Position numbers and translations under genes: made by a program. A stretch of 46,474 nt of DNA from Clostridiales bacterium (GTDB lineage Bacteria > Bacillota > Clostridia > Lachnospirales > Anaerotignaceae): contig JAGZLR010000011.1 in NCBI GenBank assembly GCA_018364635.1, positions 1-46,474 of the forward strand, in the 5' to 3' direction. The notes under the pieces were generated by a model that had not been told where the DNA came from, searched no databases, and was given only the letters and a program-made list of their open reading frames with translations. This document shows positions 1 to 7,101 of the stretch, in pieces (within the stretch, counting starts at the first letter, position 1; each line of letters begins with the position of its first letter).

Positions 1-275
1 ACCAGTCCAGGTCCATATGTAACAGCAATAGCATCAATCGCATCAAAAGTCATATTAGCCTCTTTTAATGCTTGACAAATCACATCATCAATATGTTCAA
101 TATGCTTTCTTGACGCTATTTCTGGCACAACACCACCAAAAAGTGTATGTGTTGCAATCTGAGATGAAATTACATTGGATAATGCTATTCTCCCATTTTT
201 CACCACAGAAGCTGCTGTCTCATCACAGCTTGACTCAATGGCTAAAATATAGATATCCTTTTTCTCTTCTGTCAT
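1..275 (-). CDS. tsaD: tRNA threonylcarbamoyladenosine synthase TsaD, N-terminal part
   Basis: This is the first 91 or so residues of TsaD; the rest lies beyond the left edge. TsaD transfers the threonylcarbamoyl group from TC-AMP to A37 of ANN-decoding tRNAs, together with TsaB and TsaE. The visible part has the family signatures ESSCDETA (about residues 14-21), GGVVPEIASR (about 47-56) and the metal-binding His pair in SRKHIEH. The start is the ATG at 273-275 (MTEEKKD...), preceded on the minus strand by an AGAGAGG ribosome binding site. It is 5' truncated only by the window, not broken. The call is secure; nothing can be said about the C-terminal half. Confidence 0.95.
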   Translation of the reverse strand, partial: MTEEKKDIYILAIESSCDETAASVVKNGRIALSNVISSQIATHTLFGGVVPEIASRKHIEHIDDVICQALKEANMTFDAIDAIAVTYGPGL

Positions 276-362
276 AAAAACCTCTCTTTTCCTATTGCTA
301 TGTGTATTCTTTATGTTATTATATCCCTTATTTTAGTTCTGTCAAAGGCTTTTATCCATCCT

Positions 363-1040
363 TCAAGAAAAACGCATTTTCCGTATAATGTATAAATCAA
401 TAAATCTCACTGTGATTCCCACTGATATCACAGGATAAACAAACAATACAAAGGTTCCTCCAAAGACTAAAATACTTCCTCCAAGAATTAAAAGAAAACT
501 CCCTAATAGATAACTAGCAAAAAATGTAATATTAATTTTTAATTTCCTTCCCACAAACTGGCCAAAAGCTACTGATAACCCTAAGCTACCCCAAAAATGA
601 AGAATAAACAGCAATACTAGTAAAAACATAGCAATAGGAAATCCAATAATCGAAATAAAATAGGTCAACACCAATAGAATAAATCCTGCCCAAAAGGCCA
701 ATCCAATATTTAATACCTTAATTGGTTGAATGCGAAATATTTCAGCACTTTCTTTTATTTGCCTTCGAAATAATAATAACACCAAAAGCCCTGTAAAAAA
801 ATGAATACCATTTACCGTCAAAACAATCCAAGTAAAAGGAATCGACTGAAAAAAATCCCACAATTTCATTAAACCCAATTGTACAAAAAGAAAACTCAAT
901 GTATCTATTAAAAAGACGGCAAAGTCAAAAAACTCTTTTGGATACTCTGCCGTTATTCTTAAACAGATCATATGAATTGCCACAAGAAATATTAAAACTA
1001 AATTATCATGATTTTTCAAAAAATTCCGCACTGTCTTCAT
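363..1040 (-). CDS. Polytopic membrane protein, third gene of the ECF sigma operon
   Basis: Not recognised as a named family. The 225-residue product is very hydrophobic with about six predicted membrane segments (near residues 12-30, 38-60, 70-90, 105-150 as a long hairpin, and 170-215), separated by short charged loops such as RRQIKES. There is no signal peptide cleavage site or catalytic motif that I can see. Its ATG overlaps the stop codon of the anti-sigma gene as ATGA (1037-1040), so the two are probably translationally coupled. The position suggests a role in the envelope response governed by the sigma/anti-sigma pair, for example as a target gene or a further regulator of the anti-sigma factor. 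That role is inference from gene order only. Confidence 0.75.
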   Translation of the reverse strand: MKTVRNFLKNHDNLVLIFLVAIHMICLRITAEYPKEFFDFAVFLIDTLSFLFVQLGLMKLWDFFQSIPFTWIVLTVNGIHFFTGLLVLLLFRRQIKESAEIFRIQPIKVLNIGLAFWAGFILLVLTYFISIIGFPIAMFLLVLLFILHFWGSLGLSVAFGQFVGRKLKINITFFASYLLGSFLLILGGSILVFGGTFVLFVYPVISVGITVRFIDLYIIRKMRFS

Positions 1041-1603
1041 CTTTTATTTCTCAACGTATGTCTTTTCAAAACAAGGAATGCCTGCAGGAAACATAAACTA
1101 ACCAAAACGACTGCAACTACAACTGTTGACTGACTCAACCATTCATTCAACTGCACAAAAGCTGCATTAATATTACTAAATCCTGGAATTCCCTGACTAT
1201 AAATCCTTTCCTGTATCACTACCATTTTTTGCAAATAAATAGAAAGAAGAGGGATGCCCGAACAGATCTCCATCAAGGATCTTCCAAAAAAAATCAGTCC
1301 CCATCCAATCATCCATAAAATAGAAAAAGCAATAAGAATCATCTTTTTCACAGGCGATATCAAGATAACGGCTTGTTCCTTTTTTAAACGTTCCATTACC
1401 CTGCTTTCAAATCCAAAAGGCGCTTGAATGGTTTCTGCCTCCTTTTGTTCGTCAAAGGAATTCATTAAAGAATCATAGATTTGAAAAGCCTCCATACATA
1501 TAGAACAATTGTTTATATGAAAATGTAACAATTCAGATTGCTTTTCTGTCAACGTTCCATCCATATATCCCATCATCAATGTCTCGGCTTCCTGACAATT
1601 CAT
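1037..1603 (-). CDS. Membrane anti-sigma factor with zinc-finger (ZAS) domain
   Basis: Predicted anti-sigma factor that holds the adjacent ECF sigma factor inactive at the membrane. The N-terminus carries the zinc-containing anti-sigma signature H29-x3-C33-x2-C36, with a further Cys at position 3. A cytoplasmic linker follows, then a membrane segment at about 88-110 and a second hydrophobic segment at about 158-178. The start codon overlaps the sigma stop as ATGA (1600-1603) and its ribosome binding site GGAGGCG lies inside the end of the sigma gene, which suggests 1:1 coupled synthesis. The signal and any release protease cannot be told from this sequence. Confidence 0.9.
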   Translation of the reverse strand: MNCQEAETLMMGYMDGTLTEKQSELLHFHINNCSICMEAFQIYDSLMNSFDEQKEAETIQAPFGFESRVMERLKKEQAVILISPVKKMILIAFSILWMIGWGLIFFGRSLMEICSGIPLLSIYLQKMVVIQERIYSQGIPGFSNINAAFVQLNEWLSQSTVVVAVVLVSLCFLQAFLVLKRHTLRNKR

Positions 1604-2154
1604 AGTATTACGCCTCCTTTCTGCACTGCATCTTTCAACATTTTTCTGCCACGGAAAATTCTATTTTTAACCTTCGTCAACGGAAGATGAAGTGCATCTG
1701 CAATCTCTTGATAACTAAGCCCCTCCTGATGAAATAATACAATTGGCATTTTATAAATTTCTGGAAGGGACTCAATCATTTGATTAAGTTCTAAACGCTT
1801 TTCCTTATTCATATAAGTTGCTTCTGGTGTTTCCTCCATAGAAGGTTCCACAATCAGTTCTTCTACACTAACCGTATCCTGCTTTTTCTTTCTTCTATGG
1901 TCTATCACTTGATTGACAGCAATCCGTACAATCCATGTAGAAAATTTATACTCTGTAGAATACTGTCTTAATTTACGGTAAACTTTCAAAAATACCTCTT
2001 GAGACAAATCTTCCGCTTCCTGAGGGTGGTTTACCATACGATAAATTACCGAGTAGACTAGATTTTTATATCTTGTCACTAACTCTGCAAAAGCATCGTC
2101 ATTTCCATCTAAGCATTTTTCTATTAGCTCATCATCTCTCAGATTACTAAACAT
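1600..2154 (-). CDS. ECF-family RNA polymerase sigma factor (SigW/RpoE-like)
   Basis: An extracytoplasmic-function sigma factor of 184 residues, the normal length. Region 2 is at about residues 10-90 with the typical core AEDLSQEVFLKVY and the aromatic/basic stretch FSTWIVRIAVNQVIDHRR. Region 4 is at about 125-180 with a helix-turn-helix in LSYQEIADALHLPLTKVKNR. A GAGGG ribosome binding site sits just before the ATG. It heads a three-gene ATGA-coupled operon with the anti-sigma factor and a membrane protein. ECF operons are often autoregulated, but I could not find a convincing ECF-type promoter in the 77 bases upstream. Confidence 0.93.
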   Translation of the reverse strand: MFSNLRDDELIEKCLDGNDDAFAELVTRYKNLVYSVIYRMVNHPQEAEDLSQEVFLKVYRKLRQYSTEYKFSTWIVRIAVNQVIDHRRKKKQDTVSVEELIVEPSMEETPEATYMNKEKRLELNQMIESLPEIYKMPIVLFHQEGLSYQEIADALHLPLTKVKNRIFRGRKMLKDAVQKGGVIL

Positions 2155-2231
2155 AATTCCCTCTTATTCTTCTGTAGATCAATCTCTACTCAAAATATAA
2201 ATACGATCTTATCCCCAAAAAGTCTGACTAC

Positions 2232-3152
2232 TTACTCTTCAAACATCAAAGAAAATTTTTTCAAATCTTCTCCTAATTCTGTTTGTGGAAAAATATCAGT
2301 CGCTCTGTCCAAAAAAAGCATAGGATCTGATATTGAAGGGCTGTAATGAGTAAGAATCAACTTTTTAGCTTTTGAATTTTTTGCTATCATTGCAGCTTCG
2401 GAAAATAACATATGCCGATTTTCTTCTGCTTTTTCCCTTTTCTCCTCCTCTCCATACATCCCCTCACAGACTAATGCATCACAACCATTTGCCAATTCTA
2501 TCAGACGATCTGTAGGTCTGGTATCCGTAATATAAGTTAAAGATATCCCCTTTCTTTTTGGTCCCATTACCATCTCACTTGTAATCAATTGATCTCCTTT
2601 TTGATAAGGAATTCCTTTTTGTAACTTTCCCCAAAAAGTCTTTGGAATCTCATAATTTTCTGCTACACTCACCTGGAACTTTCCCTGACGTTCCACTTCA
2701 AAGCGATAGCTATAGCACCGTACGATATGTTCTGCTAAAGCAAACTTAACGTTCAAACCACAAATCGGCTTGCAGCTACCTTCATCATCTTGAATTTCTT
2801 CATAGACTAAAGAAAATGGAAGTTCTGGTGCAATCCGACGTAACCCCTCTACAATATGCTTTAACCCCTTAGGACCAATCAAACGCAACGGTTCTGTCCT
2901 ACCTGAATTTCCTATTGTCAGAAGCATTCCTGGAAGTCCAGAAATATGGTCTGCGTGAAAGTGCGTAAAGTAGATGGCTTCGATCGCTTTAAATCCCCAT
3001 CCCAATTTTTTTAATGCCACTTGAGTTCCCTCACCACAGTCCACTAAAATTAAATGTCCTTCATATCGCATCAACAGAGAAGCTAAAAAACGATCCGGCA
3101 TAGGCATCATACCTCCCGTTCCTAAAAAAGCTACATCCAGCATAATCATCAT
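2232..3152 (-). CDS. rnz: Ribonuclease Z (tRNase Z), metallo-beta-lactamase fold
   Basis: Endonuclease that removes 3' trailers from tRNA precursors. It has the 306-residue length of the short tRNase Z form, the N-terminal LGTGG motif, and the metal site THFHADH (H64, H66, D68, H69). The VDCGEGTQ stretch before it and the C-terminal LILTHYSP motif are also characteristic of RNase Z and separate it from other hydrolases of this fold. Start choice is uncertain: ATG codons occur at 3152, 3149 and 3143 and only a weak GAGATG ribosome binding site is present. MLDVAFLGTGG from 3143 would fit the family equally well. Confidence 0.9.
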   Translation of the reverse strand: MMIMLDVAFLGTGGMMPMPDRFLASLLMRYEGHLILVDCGEGTQVALKKLGWGFKAIEAIYFTHFHADHISGLPGMLLTIGNSGRTEPLRLIGPKGLKHIVEGLRRIAPELPFSLVYEEIQDDEGSCKPICGLNVKFALAEHIVRCYSYRFEVERQGKFQVSVAENYEIPKTFWGKLQKGIPYQKGDQLITSEMVMGPKRKGISLTYITDTRPTDRLIELANGCDALVCEGMYGEEEKREKAEENRHMLFSEAAMIAKNSKAKKLILTHYSPSISDPMLFLDRATDIFPQTELGEDLKKFSLMFEE

Positions 3153-3243
3153 CTCATTTCAGTCTATTATAAGTATCTTACATAGTAATCAAATTTTTAT
3201 CTATTTTAGGATATTATACCCTATTTTTTTTAATTAGAAAAGT

Positions 3244-3271
3244 AAAAAAACCGTACGGAAATCCGCCGGTT
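3244..3271 (-). terminator. Intrinsic terminator after trmD
   Basis: On the minus strand an imperfect GC-rich hairpin (AACCG, small internal bulge, CGG, loop ATTT, CCG, CGGTT) is followed by a run of seven Ts. It starts at the trmD stop codon, so trmD is the last gene of its operon. Confidence 0.75.
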
Positions 3272-4005
3272 CATTCTTTTTCTTTTTCTATTAGTCCATC
3301 TAAAAATATCTTATCTCTTTGAGTCAAACAAGCTGTTTTAAGTAAATCCGGCCTTTTTTTCCATGTTCTTAACAGCATCTGTTCCCTACGCCATTGATTA
3401 ACATTTCCATGATGCCCACTTAAAAGAACCTCTGGTACTTTTTTACCAAGAAATTCTAGCGGACGTGTGTACTGGGGATATTCCAACAAACCTTGTGAAA
3501 AACTCTCCTCCTGAAAAGACTCCTCTTTTCCCAAAACACCTGGAATCAACCGACTAACAGCATCAATCACTGCAATCGCTGCAAGCTCTCCTCCAGTCAA
3601 AACAAAATCTCCAATAGAAATCTCATCTGTTACAATCTCTTCAACTACTCTCTCATCAATTCCTTCATAATGTCCACATAAAAATATCAATTGCTTTTCC
3701 TGAGACAGTTCCTGTGCCATTTTTTGTGTAAATGTTTTGCCTTGTGGTGTCATGTATAATACCCTAGTATCGCTAGGCACCTGAAGACTTTTGAAAGAAT
3801 CATAAACAGGTTGTGCCTGCATAACCATTCCTGGACCGCCACCATAGGGCGAATCGTCTACATGGCGCTGCTTATTTTTTGTATAGTCCCTAATGTTGAC
3901 ACAATGAATATGAATCAATGCTTCCCTTTGTGCACGACCAATAATACTATGTGAAAGTGTTTGCTCTACCATCTCTGGAAATAGCGTCAACACATGAAAT
4001 ACCAT
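3271..4005 (-). CDS. trmD: tRNA (guanine-N1)-methyltransferase TrmD
   Basis: SAM-dependent SPOUT-class enzyme that makes m1G37 in tRNAs reading codons that start with C, preventing +1 frameshifts. The 244-residue length is normal. Signatures seen: N-terminal FHVLTLFPEM, DDSPYGGGPGMVMQ, the knotted SAM-binding region LCGHYEGIDERV with ISIGDFVLTGGE, and the PQYTRP and VPEVLLSGHH motifs. The start ATG overlaps the rimM stop by one base (TAATG), a coupled arrangement. It is the last gene before a terminator; in most Firmicutes rplS would follow, and it does not here. Confidence 0.97.
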   Translation of the reverse strand: MVFHVLTLFPEMVEQTLSHSIIGRAQREALIHIHCVNIRDYTKNKQRHVDDSPYGGGPGMVMQAQPVYDSFKSLQVPSDTRVLYMTPQGKTFTQKMAQELSQEKQLIFLCGHYEGIDERVVEEIVTDEISIGDFVLTGGELAAIAVIDAVSRLIPGVLGKEESFQEESFSQGLLEYPQYTRPLEFLGKKVPEVLLSGHHGNVNQWRREQMLLRTWKKRPDLLKTACLTQRDKIFLDGLIEKEKE

Positions 4006-4523
4006 TAATCTCTCAGCCCCTCCATCAATTTTACCATCATCATTTTCTCCTGAATATCCACTTTTTTAATACACTGATGGATTGCTGGAAGTAGGAGTTC
4101 CTTTGTTCCTTCTTTTTCAAGGTCTTGTACCCCATATACATCATTGGCACCTGTACGATATACTTCATTGAGTGTCCCTAAATATTCTCCTTCCTCAGTA
4201 TATACTTTAAGACCATATAAATCACGAACATAATACTCATTTTCTTCCAATGGAATTGCCTGTTCCTCTGGAATCAGAATAGACGCATTTTTAAAACATT
4301 CGGCATCATTAATATCCTTAATTTCTTTTACTGACATCAACACAAATTTTTTGTGATATTTAATTTCTGTTATATGAAAAATATCCTGTTTTCCTGCATG
4401 TTGTACAATCACTTCTTCCAGAAGTTCAAACCTCTGTGGGTCGTCTGTCGTTGGAAATACTTTAAATGTACCTTTAATTCCATGGGTGCCTGTAATCACA
4501 CCAATTTGAAAAAAACCGTTCAT
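4005..4523 (-). CDS. rimM: Ribosome maturation factor RimM
   Basis: Assembly factor that binds S19 and helps mature the 30S head. It has the N-terminal RimM barrel (FFQIGVITGTHGIKG) and a C-terminal PRC-barrel (YYVRDLYGLKVYTEEGEYLG). An open frame reaches upstream to 4583, but that extension runs through a terminator hairpin. The ATG at 4523 (MNGFFQIG) has an AAAGGGG ribosome binding site seven bases upstream and gives the normal length of 172 residues, so it was chosen. It is preceded by the hairpin at 4544-4579 and coupled to trmD downstream. Confidence 0.95.
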   Translation of the reverse strand: MNGFFQIGVITGTHGIKGTFKVFPTTDDPQRFELLEEVIVQHAGKQDIFHITEIKYHKKFVLMSVKEIKDINDAECFKNASILIPEEQAIPLEENEYYVRDLYGLKVYTEEGEYLGTLNEVYRTGANDVYGVQDLEKEGTKELLLPAIHQCIKKVDIQEKMMMVKLMEGLRD

Positions 4524-4543
4524 TCGTTTGCCCCTTTCATTTG

Positions 4544-4579
4544 AAAAAGGCCAGAAGAGCACATTCTTCTGACCTTTTT
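4544..4579 (-). terminator. Internal hairpin between khpA and rimM
   Basis: A 14-bp stem with one C/A mismatch (arms AAAAAGGCCAGAAGA and TCTTCTGACCTTTTT, loop of six) with T-runs on both sides. It begins about 22 bases after the khpA stop and ends just before the rimM ribosome binding site. It probably causes partial termination, lowering rimM-trmD relative to rpsP-khpA. Confidence 0.75.
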
Positions 4580-4600
4580 TCACTTAGTTATCTTGCATGA

Positions 4601-4828
4601 TCACTGCATAATCTCGACAACAATCTTTTTATCCTCATGTGCTGCTGCCTTCACTACAGTTCTGATTGCTTTTGCAATCTTTCCCTGCTTGCCGATCACC
4701 TTGCCCATGTCATCAGGAGCTACCTTTAATTCTAACACCAAAGATCTCTCATTTTCTATTTCATGAACTACCACTTGTTCTGGGTGATCCACTAGATTTC
4801 TCGCGATAACTTCTAGTAATTCTTTCAT
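4601..4828 (-). CDS. khpA: KH-domain RNA-binding protein KhpA (YlqC)
   Basis: A 75-residue single KH-domain protein that binds RNA and, in other Firmicutes, works with KhpB (EloR/Jag) in control of cell division and elongation. The KH signature GKVIGKQGKIAKAIR (about residues 42-56) contains the GxxG RNA-binding loop. A GGAGGA ribosome binding site precedes the ATG. Its place between rpsP and rimM is the usual one in Firmicutes. Confidence 0.93.
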   Translation of the reverse strand: MKELLEVIARNLVDHPEQVVVHEIENERSLVLELKVAPDDMGKVIGKQGKIAKAIRTVVKAAAHEDKKIVVEIMQ

Positions 4829-4885
4829 GCCGATTCCTCCATTATCAGCGTTTACTTAAACACTGATGCGCCGGGAGCTTTTATA

Positions 4886-5134
4886 TTACTCTTTAATTAC
4901 ACCAGCTCTTTTTAATAAAGTTCTAACTGTTTCAGATGGCTGAGCACCATTAGAAATCCATTTTGCAGCTGCCTCTGTGTCTACTTTTAATACAACTGGT
5001 TCTTTTGTAGGATCATAATATCCAACCTCATCAATTACCTGACCGTTTCTGGAAACTCTTGAATCTGCAACAACGATTCTATAAAACGGTGCCTTCTTAG
5101 CTCCTAATCTTTTTAATCTGATTTTAACTGCCAT
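4886..5134 (-). CDS. rpsP: 30S ribosomal protein S16
   Basis: Small-subunit protein needed for 30S assembly. The start MAVKIRLKRLGAKKAPFYRI and the motif VVADSRVSRNG are diagnostic, and 82 residues is normal. It follows ffh by 75 bases; that gap holds only a short GGGC/GCCC hairpin on the minus strand. A GGAGGAGAAT ribosome binding site is present. Confidence 0.98.
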   Translation of the reverse strand: MAVKIRLKRLGAKKAPFYRIVVADSRVSRNGQVIDEVGYYDPTKEPVVLKVDTEAAAKWISNGAQPSETVRTLLKRAGVIKE

Positions 5135-5209
5135 TATTCATTCTCCTCCATTAATATATAATTGATAATAATTTATGATTCAGGGCTTATTGCCCGGAAA
5201 CGACTGAAT

Positions 5210-6577
5210 TTATTTAAAAAATGGTGGCATTTTCATAGCTTTACCTAATCCCATCATACCTTTCATTCCTTTTAGCCCCTTTGATGAGCCTCCAGAAAAC
5301 TGCTTCATAATTTTTTTCAACTCATCAAACTGTTTTACCAGTCGATTTACCTCTGCAATCGTTCGGCCGCTTCCCATAGCAATTCTTTTCTTTCTTGGTC
5401 CATTGAGGATAGAAGGATTTTCCCTTTCTTCTTTTGTCATTGACTGAATAATTGCTTCTAAATGCGCCATTGCTTTAGGATCAATATCGACATTTCCTAG
5501 CTGTTGCCCCATTCCTGGAATCATTCCTAATAAATCCTTCAAAGGCCCCATTTTTTTAATCTGCTGCATTTGTGACAAAAAGTCATTGAAGTCGAACTCA
5601 TTTTGACGCATTTTTCGTTGAAGCTCCATAGCTTCTTTCTCATCAAAATTTTGCTGTGCCTTTTCTATAAGAGAAAGCACATCTCCCATTCCCAAAATCC
5701 TACTAGCCATACGATCAGGATAAAATGGTTCCAAATCCTCTAACTTTTCACCCATTCCGATATATTTAATCGGTTTATTGGTTACACTGCGCACAGAAAT
5801 TGCCGCGCCACCTCTCGTATCGCCATCTAACTTTGTAAGGATAATACCATCAATGCCTAGCTGTTCATCAAAACTTTGTGCAACTGTAACTGCGTCCTGT
5901 CCTGTCATTGCGTCTACTACCAGTAAAATTTCCTGTGGTCTGACAGTTGACTTAATCTCCTTCAATTCATCCATCAATTCTTCATTGATATGAAGACGTC
6001 CAGCAGTATCAATTAAAATGACATCATGCCTATTTTTCTCTGCAAACTTTAAAGCTTCCTTTGAAATCTCTACAGGACTTTTTTTATCTCCCATTTCAAA
6101 AACAGGAATATCGTAAGTCTTACCAACTACCTGCAATTGTTTAATCGCGGCTGGTCGATATATGTCACAGGCTACTAAAAGTGGACTCTTTCCTTGCTTT
6201 CGCAATAAACCTGCCAACTTTCCACTCGTTGTCGTCTTACCAGCACCTTGGAGTCCTACCATCATATAAACAGTTGGCGGATGTGGAGCAAAGGTAATCT
6301 TACTTTGGGTGGATCCCATTAGTGCAATCAATTCTTCATTAACAATCTTAATTACCTGCTGACCAGGTGTCAAACTTTCCAGCACATCACTGCCAATTGC
6401 CCGTTCTGTAACGGTTTTAACAAAATCTTTTACAATTTTAAAGTTGACGTCCGCTTCAAGGAGCGCAAGCTTCACTTCTCGCATGGCATCCTTGACATCT
6501 TTTTCTGTCAGTTTTCCTTTGCCTCTCAACTGTTTAAAAACATTTTGAAGCTTATCGGATAAATTTTCAAATGCCAT
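5210..6577 (-). CDS. ffh: Signal recognition particle protein Ffh
   Basis: GTPase subunit of the signal recognition particle, which binds signal sequences at the ribosome with 4.5S RNA and docks on FtsY. The N domain covers about 1-90. The G domain has the P-loop GLQGAGKTTTSGKL (about 108-121), DTAGRLH and TKLDGDTRGG. The methionine-rich M domain from about 300 ends in a glycine/methionine/lysine-rich tail (GLKGMKGMMGLGKAMKM). The 455-residue length is normal. It starts 11 bases after ylxM, the standard pairing. Confidence 0.98.
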   Translation of the reverse strand: MAFENLSDKLQNVFKQLRGKGKLTEKDVKDAMREVKLALLEADVNFKIVKDFVKTVTERAIGSDVLESLTPGQQVIKIVNEELIALMGSTQSKITFAPHPPTVYMMVGLQGAGKTTTSGKLAGLLRKQGKSPLLVACDIYRPAAIKQLQVVGKTYDIPVFEMGDKKSPVEISKEALKFAEKNRHDVILIDTAGRLHINEELMDELKEIKSTVRPQEILLVVDAMTGQDAVTVAQSFDEQLGIDGIILTKLDGDTRGGAAISVRSVTNKPIKYIGMGEKLEDLEPFYPDRMASRILGMGDVLSLIEKAQQNFDEKEAMELQRKMRQNEFDFNDFLSQMQQIKKMGPLKDLLGMIPGMGQQLGNVDIDPKAMAHLEAIIQSMTKEERENPSILNGPRKKRIAMGSGRTIAEVNRLVKQFDELKKIMKQFSGGSSKGLKGMKGMMGLGKAMKMPPFFK

Positions 6578-6588
6578 TTTTTCTCCTC

Positions 6589-6942
6589 CTAACTCAGAAT
6601 CAGGTTTAAAATACTTTTGATCTCTTCTACTTTGCAGATTGCCTTATCATCTAAATCAGACTCTTTCTCCAGAGATGAAACCAAATCCTGAATTTTTATG
6701 AAATGCCTTTTTTCTTCCATAAAACGCTGAACTAAACCTAATTTTTCTTCAAAATCCCGTAAAATTTTTTCTGTTCGATGAATAAGATCATTCACCGCCT
6801 GACGACTAATGGATAATTCCTCACCGATTTCACTGAGGGACAAATCATTTTGATAATACATTTCAAACACTTGTTGCTGACGCTTTGTTAAAAGCACACC
6901 ATAAAAATCATAGAGCAGAGACGCCTCTAAAATATGTTCCAT
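6589..6942 (-). CDS. ylxM: YlxM-family helix-turn-helix protein
   Basis: Small putative DNA- or RNA-binding protein almost always encoded just upstream of ffh; members of this family modulate SRP function in some Firmicutes. The sigma-70 region 4-like helix-turn-helix is LSLSEIGEELSISRQAVNDLI, preceded by the typical LLYDFYGVLLTKRQQQVF. An upstream ATG at 6975 would begin inside a hairpin. The ATG at 6942 (MEHILEASLLYDFYG) has a GAGGG ribosome binding site at the right distance and gives the family length of 117 residues, so it was preferred. Confidence 0.93.
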   Translation of the reverse strand: MEHILEASLLYDFYGVLLTKRQQQVFEMYYQNDLSLSEIGEELSISRQAVNDLIHRTEKILRDFEEKLGLVQRFMEEKRHFIKIQDLVSSLEKESDLDDKAICKVEEIKSILNLILS

Positions 6943-6964
6943 ATTAGCCCTCACACTTCTATTT

Positions 6965-7006
6965 AAAATACCCATGTAAAGTATTTTTGCTTTACATGGG
7001 TATTTT
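6965..7006 (-). repeat. 42-bp perfect inverted repeat (17-bp arms) overlapping a promoter
   Basis: Arms AAAATACCCATGTAAAG (6965-6981) and its exact reverse complement (6990-7006) flank an 8-base loop. It lies after the hydrogenase gene and in front of ylxM. As RNA it could be the terminator of the hydrogenase operon, though the T-tract is part of the stem and no long T-run follows. As DNA it overlaps the -10 and start site of the ylxM-ffh promoter and could be an operator. Confidence 0.85.
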
Positions 7007-7030
7007 ACAGTACTTTTTTTTCTCTGTCAA
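7002..7030 (-). promoter_or_regulatory. Sigma-A promoter of the ylxM-ffh-rpsP operon
   Basis: On the minus strand TTGACA (7025-7030), a 17-base spacer, then TAAAAT (7002-7007). The -10 lies in the outer end of the inverted repeat at 6965-7006. The predicted start near 6995 would give a transcript that begins inside the repeat. Confidence 0.8.
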
Positions 7031-7101
7031 GAAATTTTTTCATATTTCATAAAAAATTTGGAAGGCTTCTCTATTTAAAATAGTCAAACAACCTCTTAAC
7101 C

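Noticed and set aside
4353..4583. N-terminal extension of rimM and an opposite frame
   Set aside because: The extension reads through a terminator hairpin and the plus frame is a shadow of rimM; the ATG at 4523 has the ribosome binding site.
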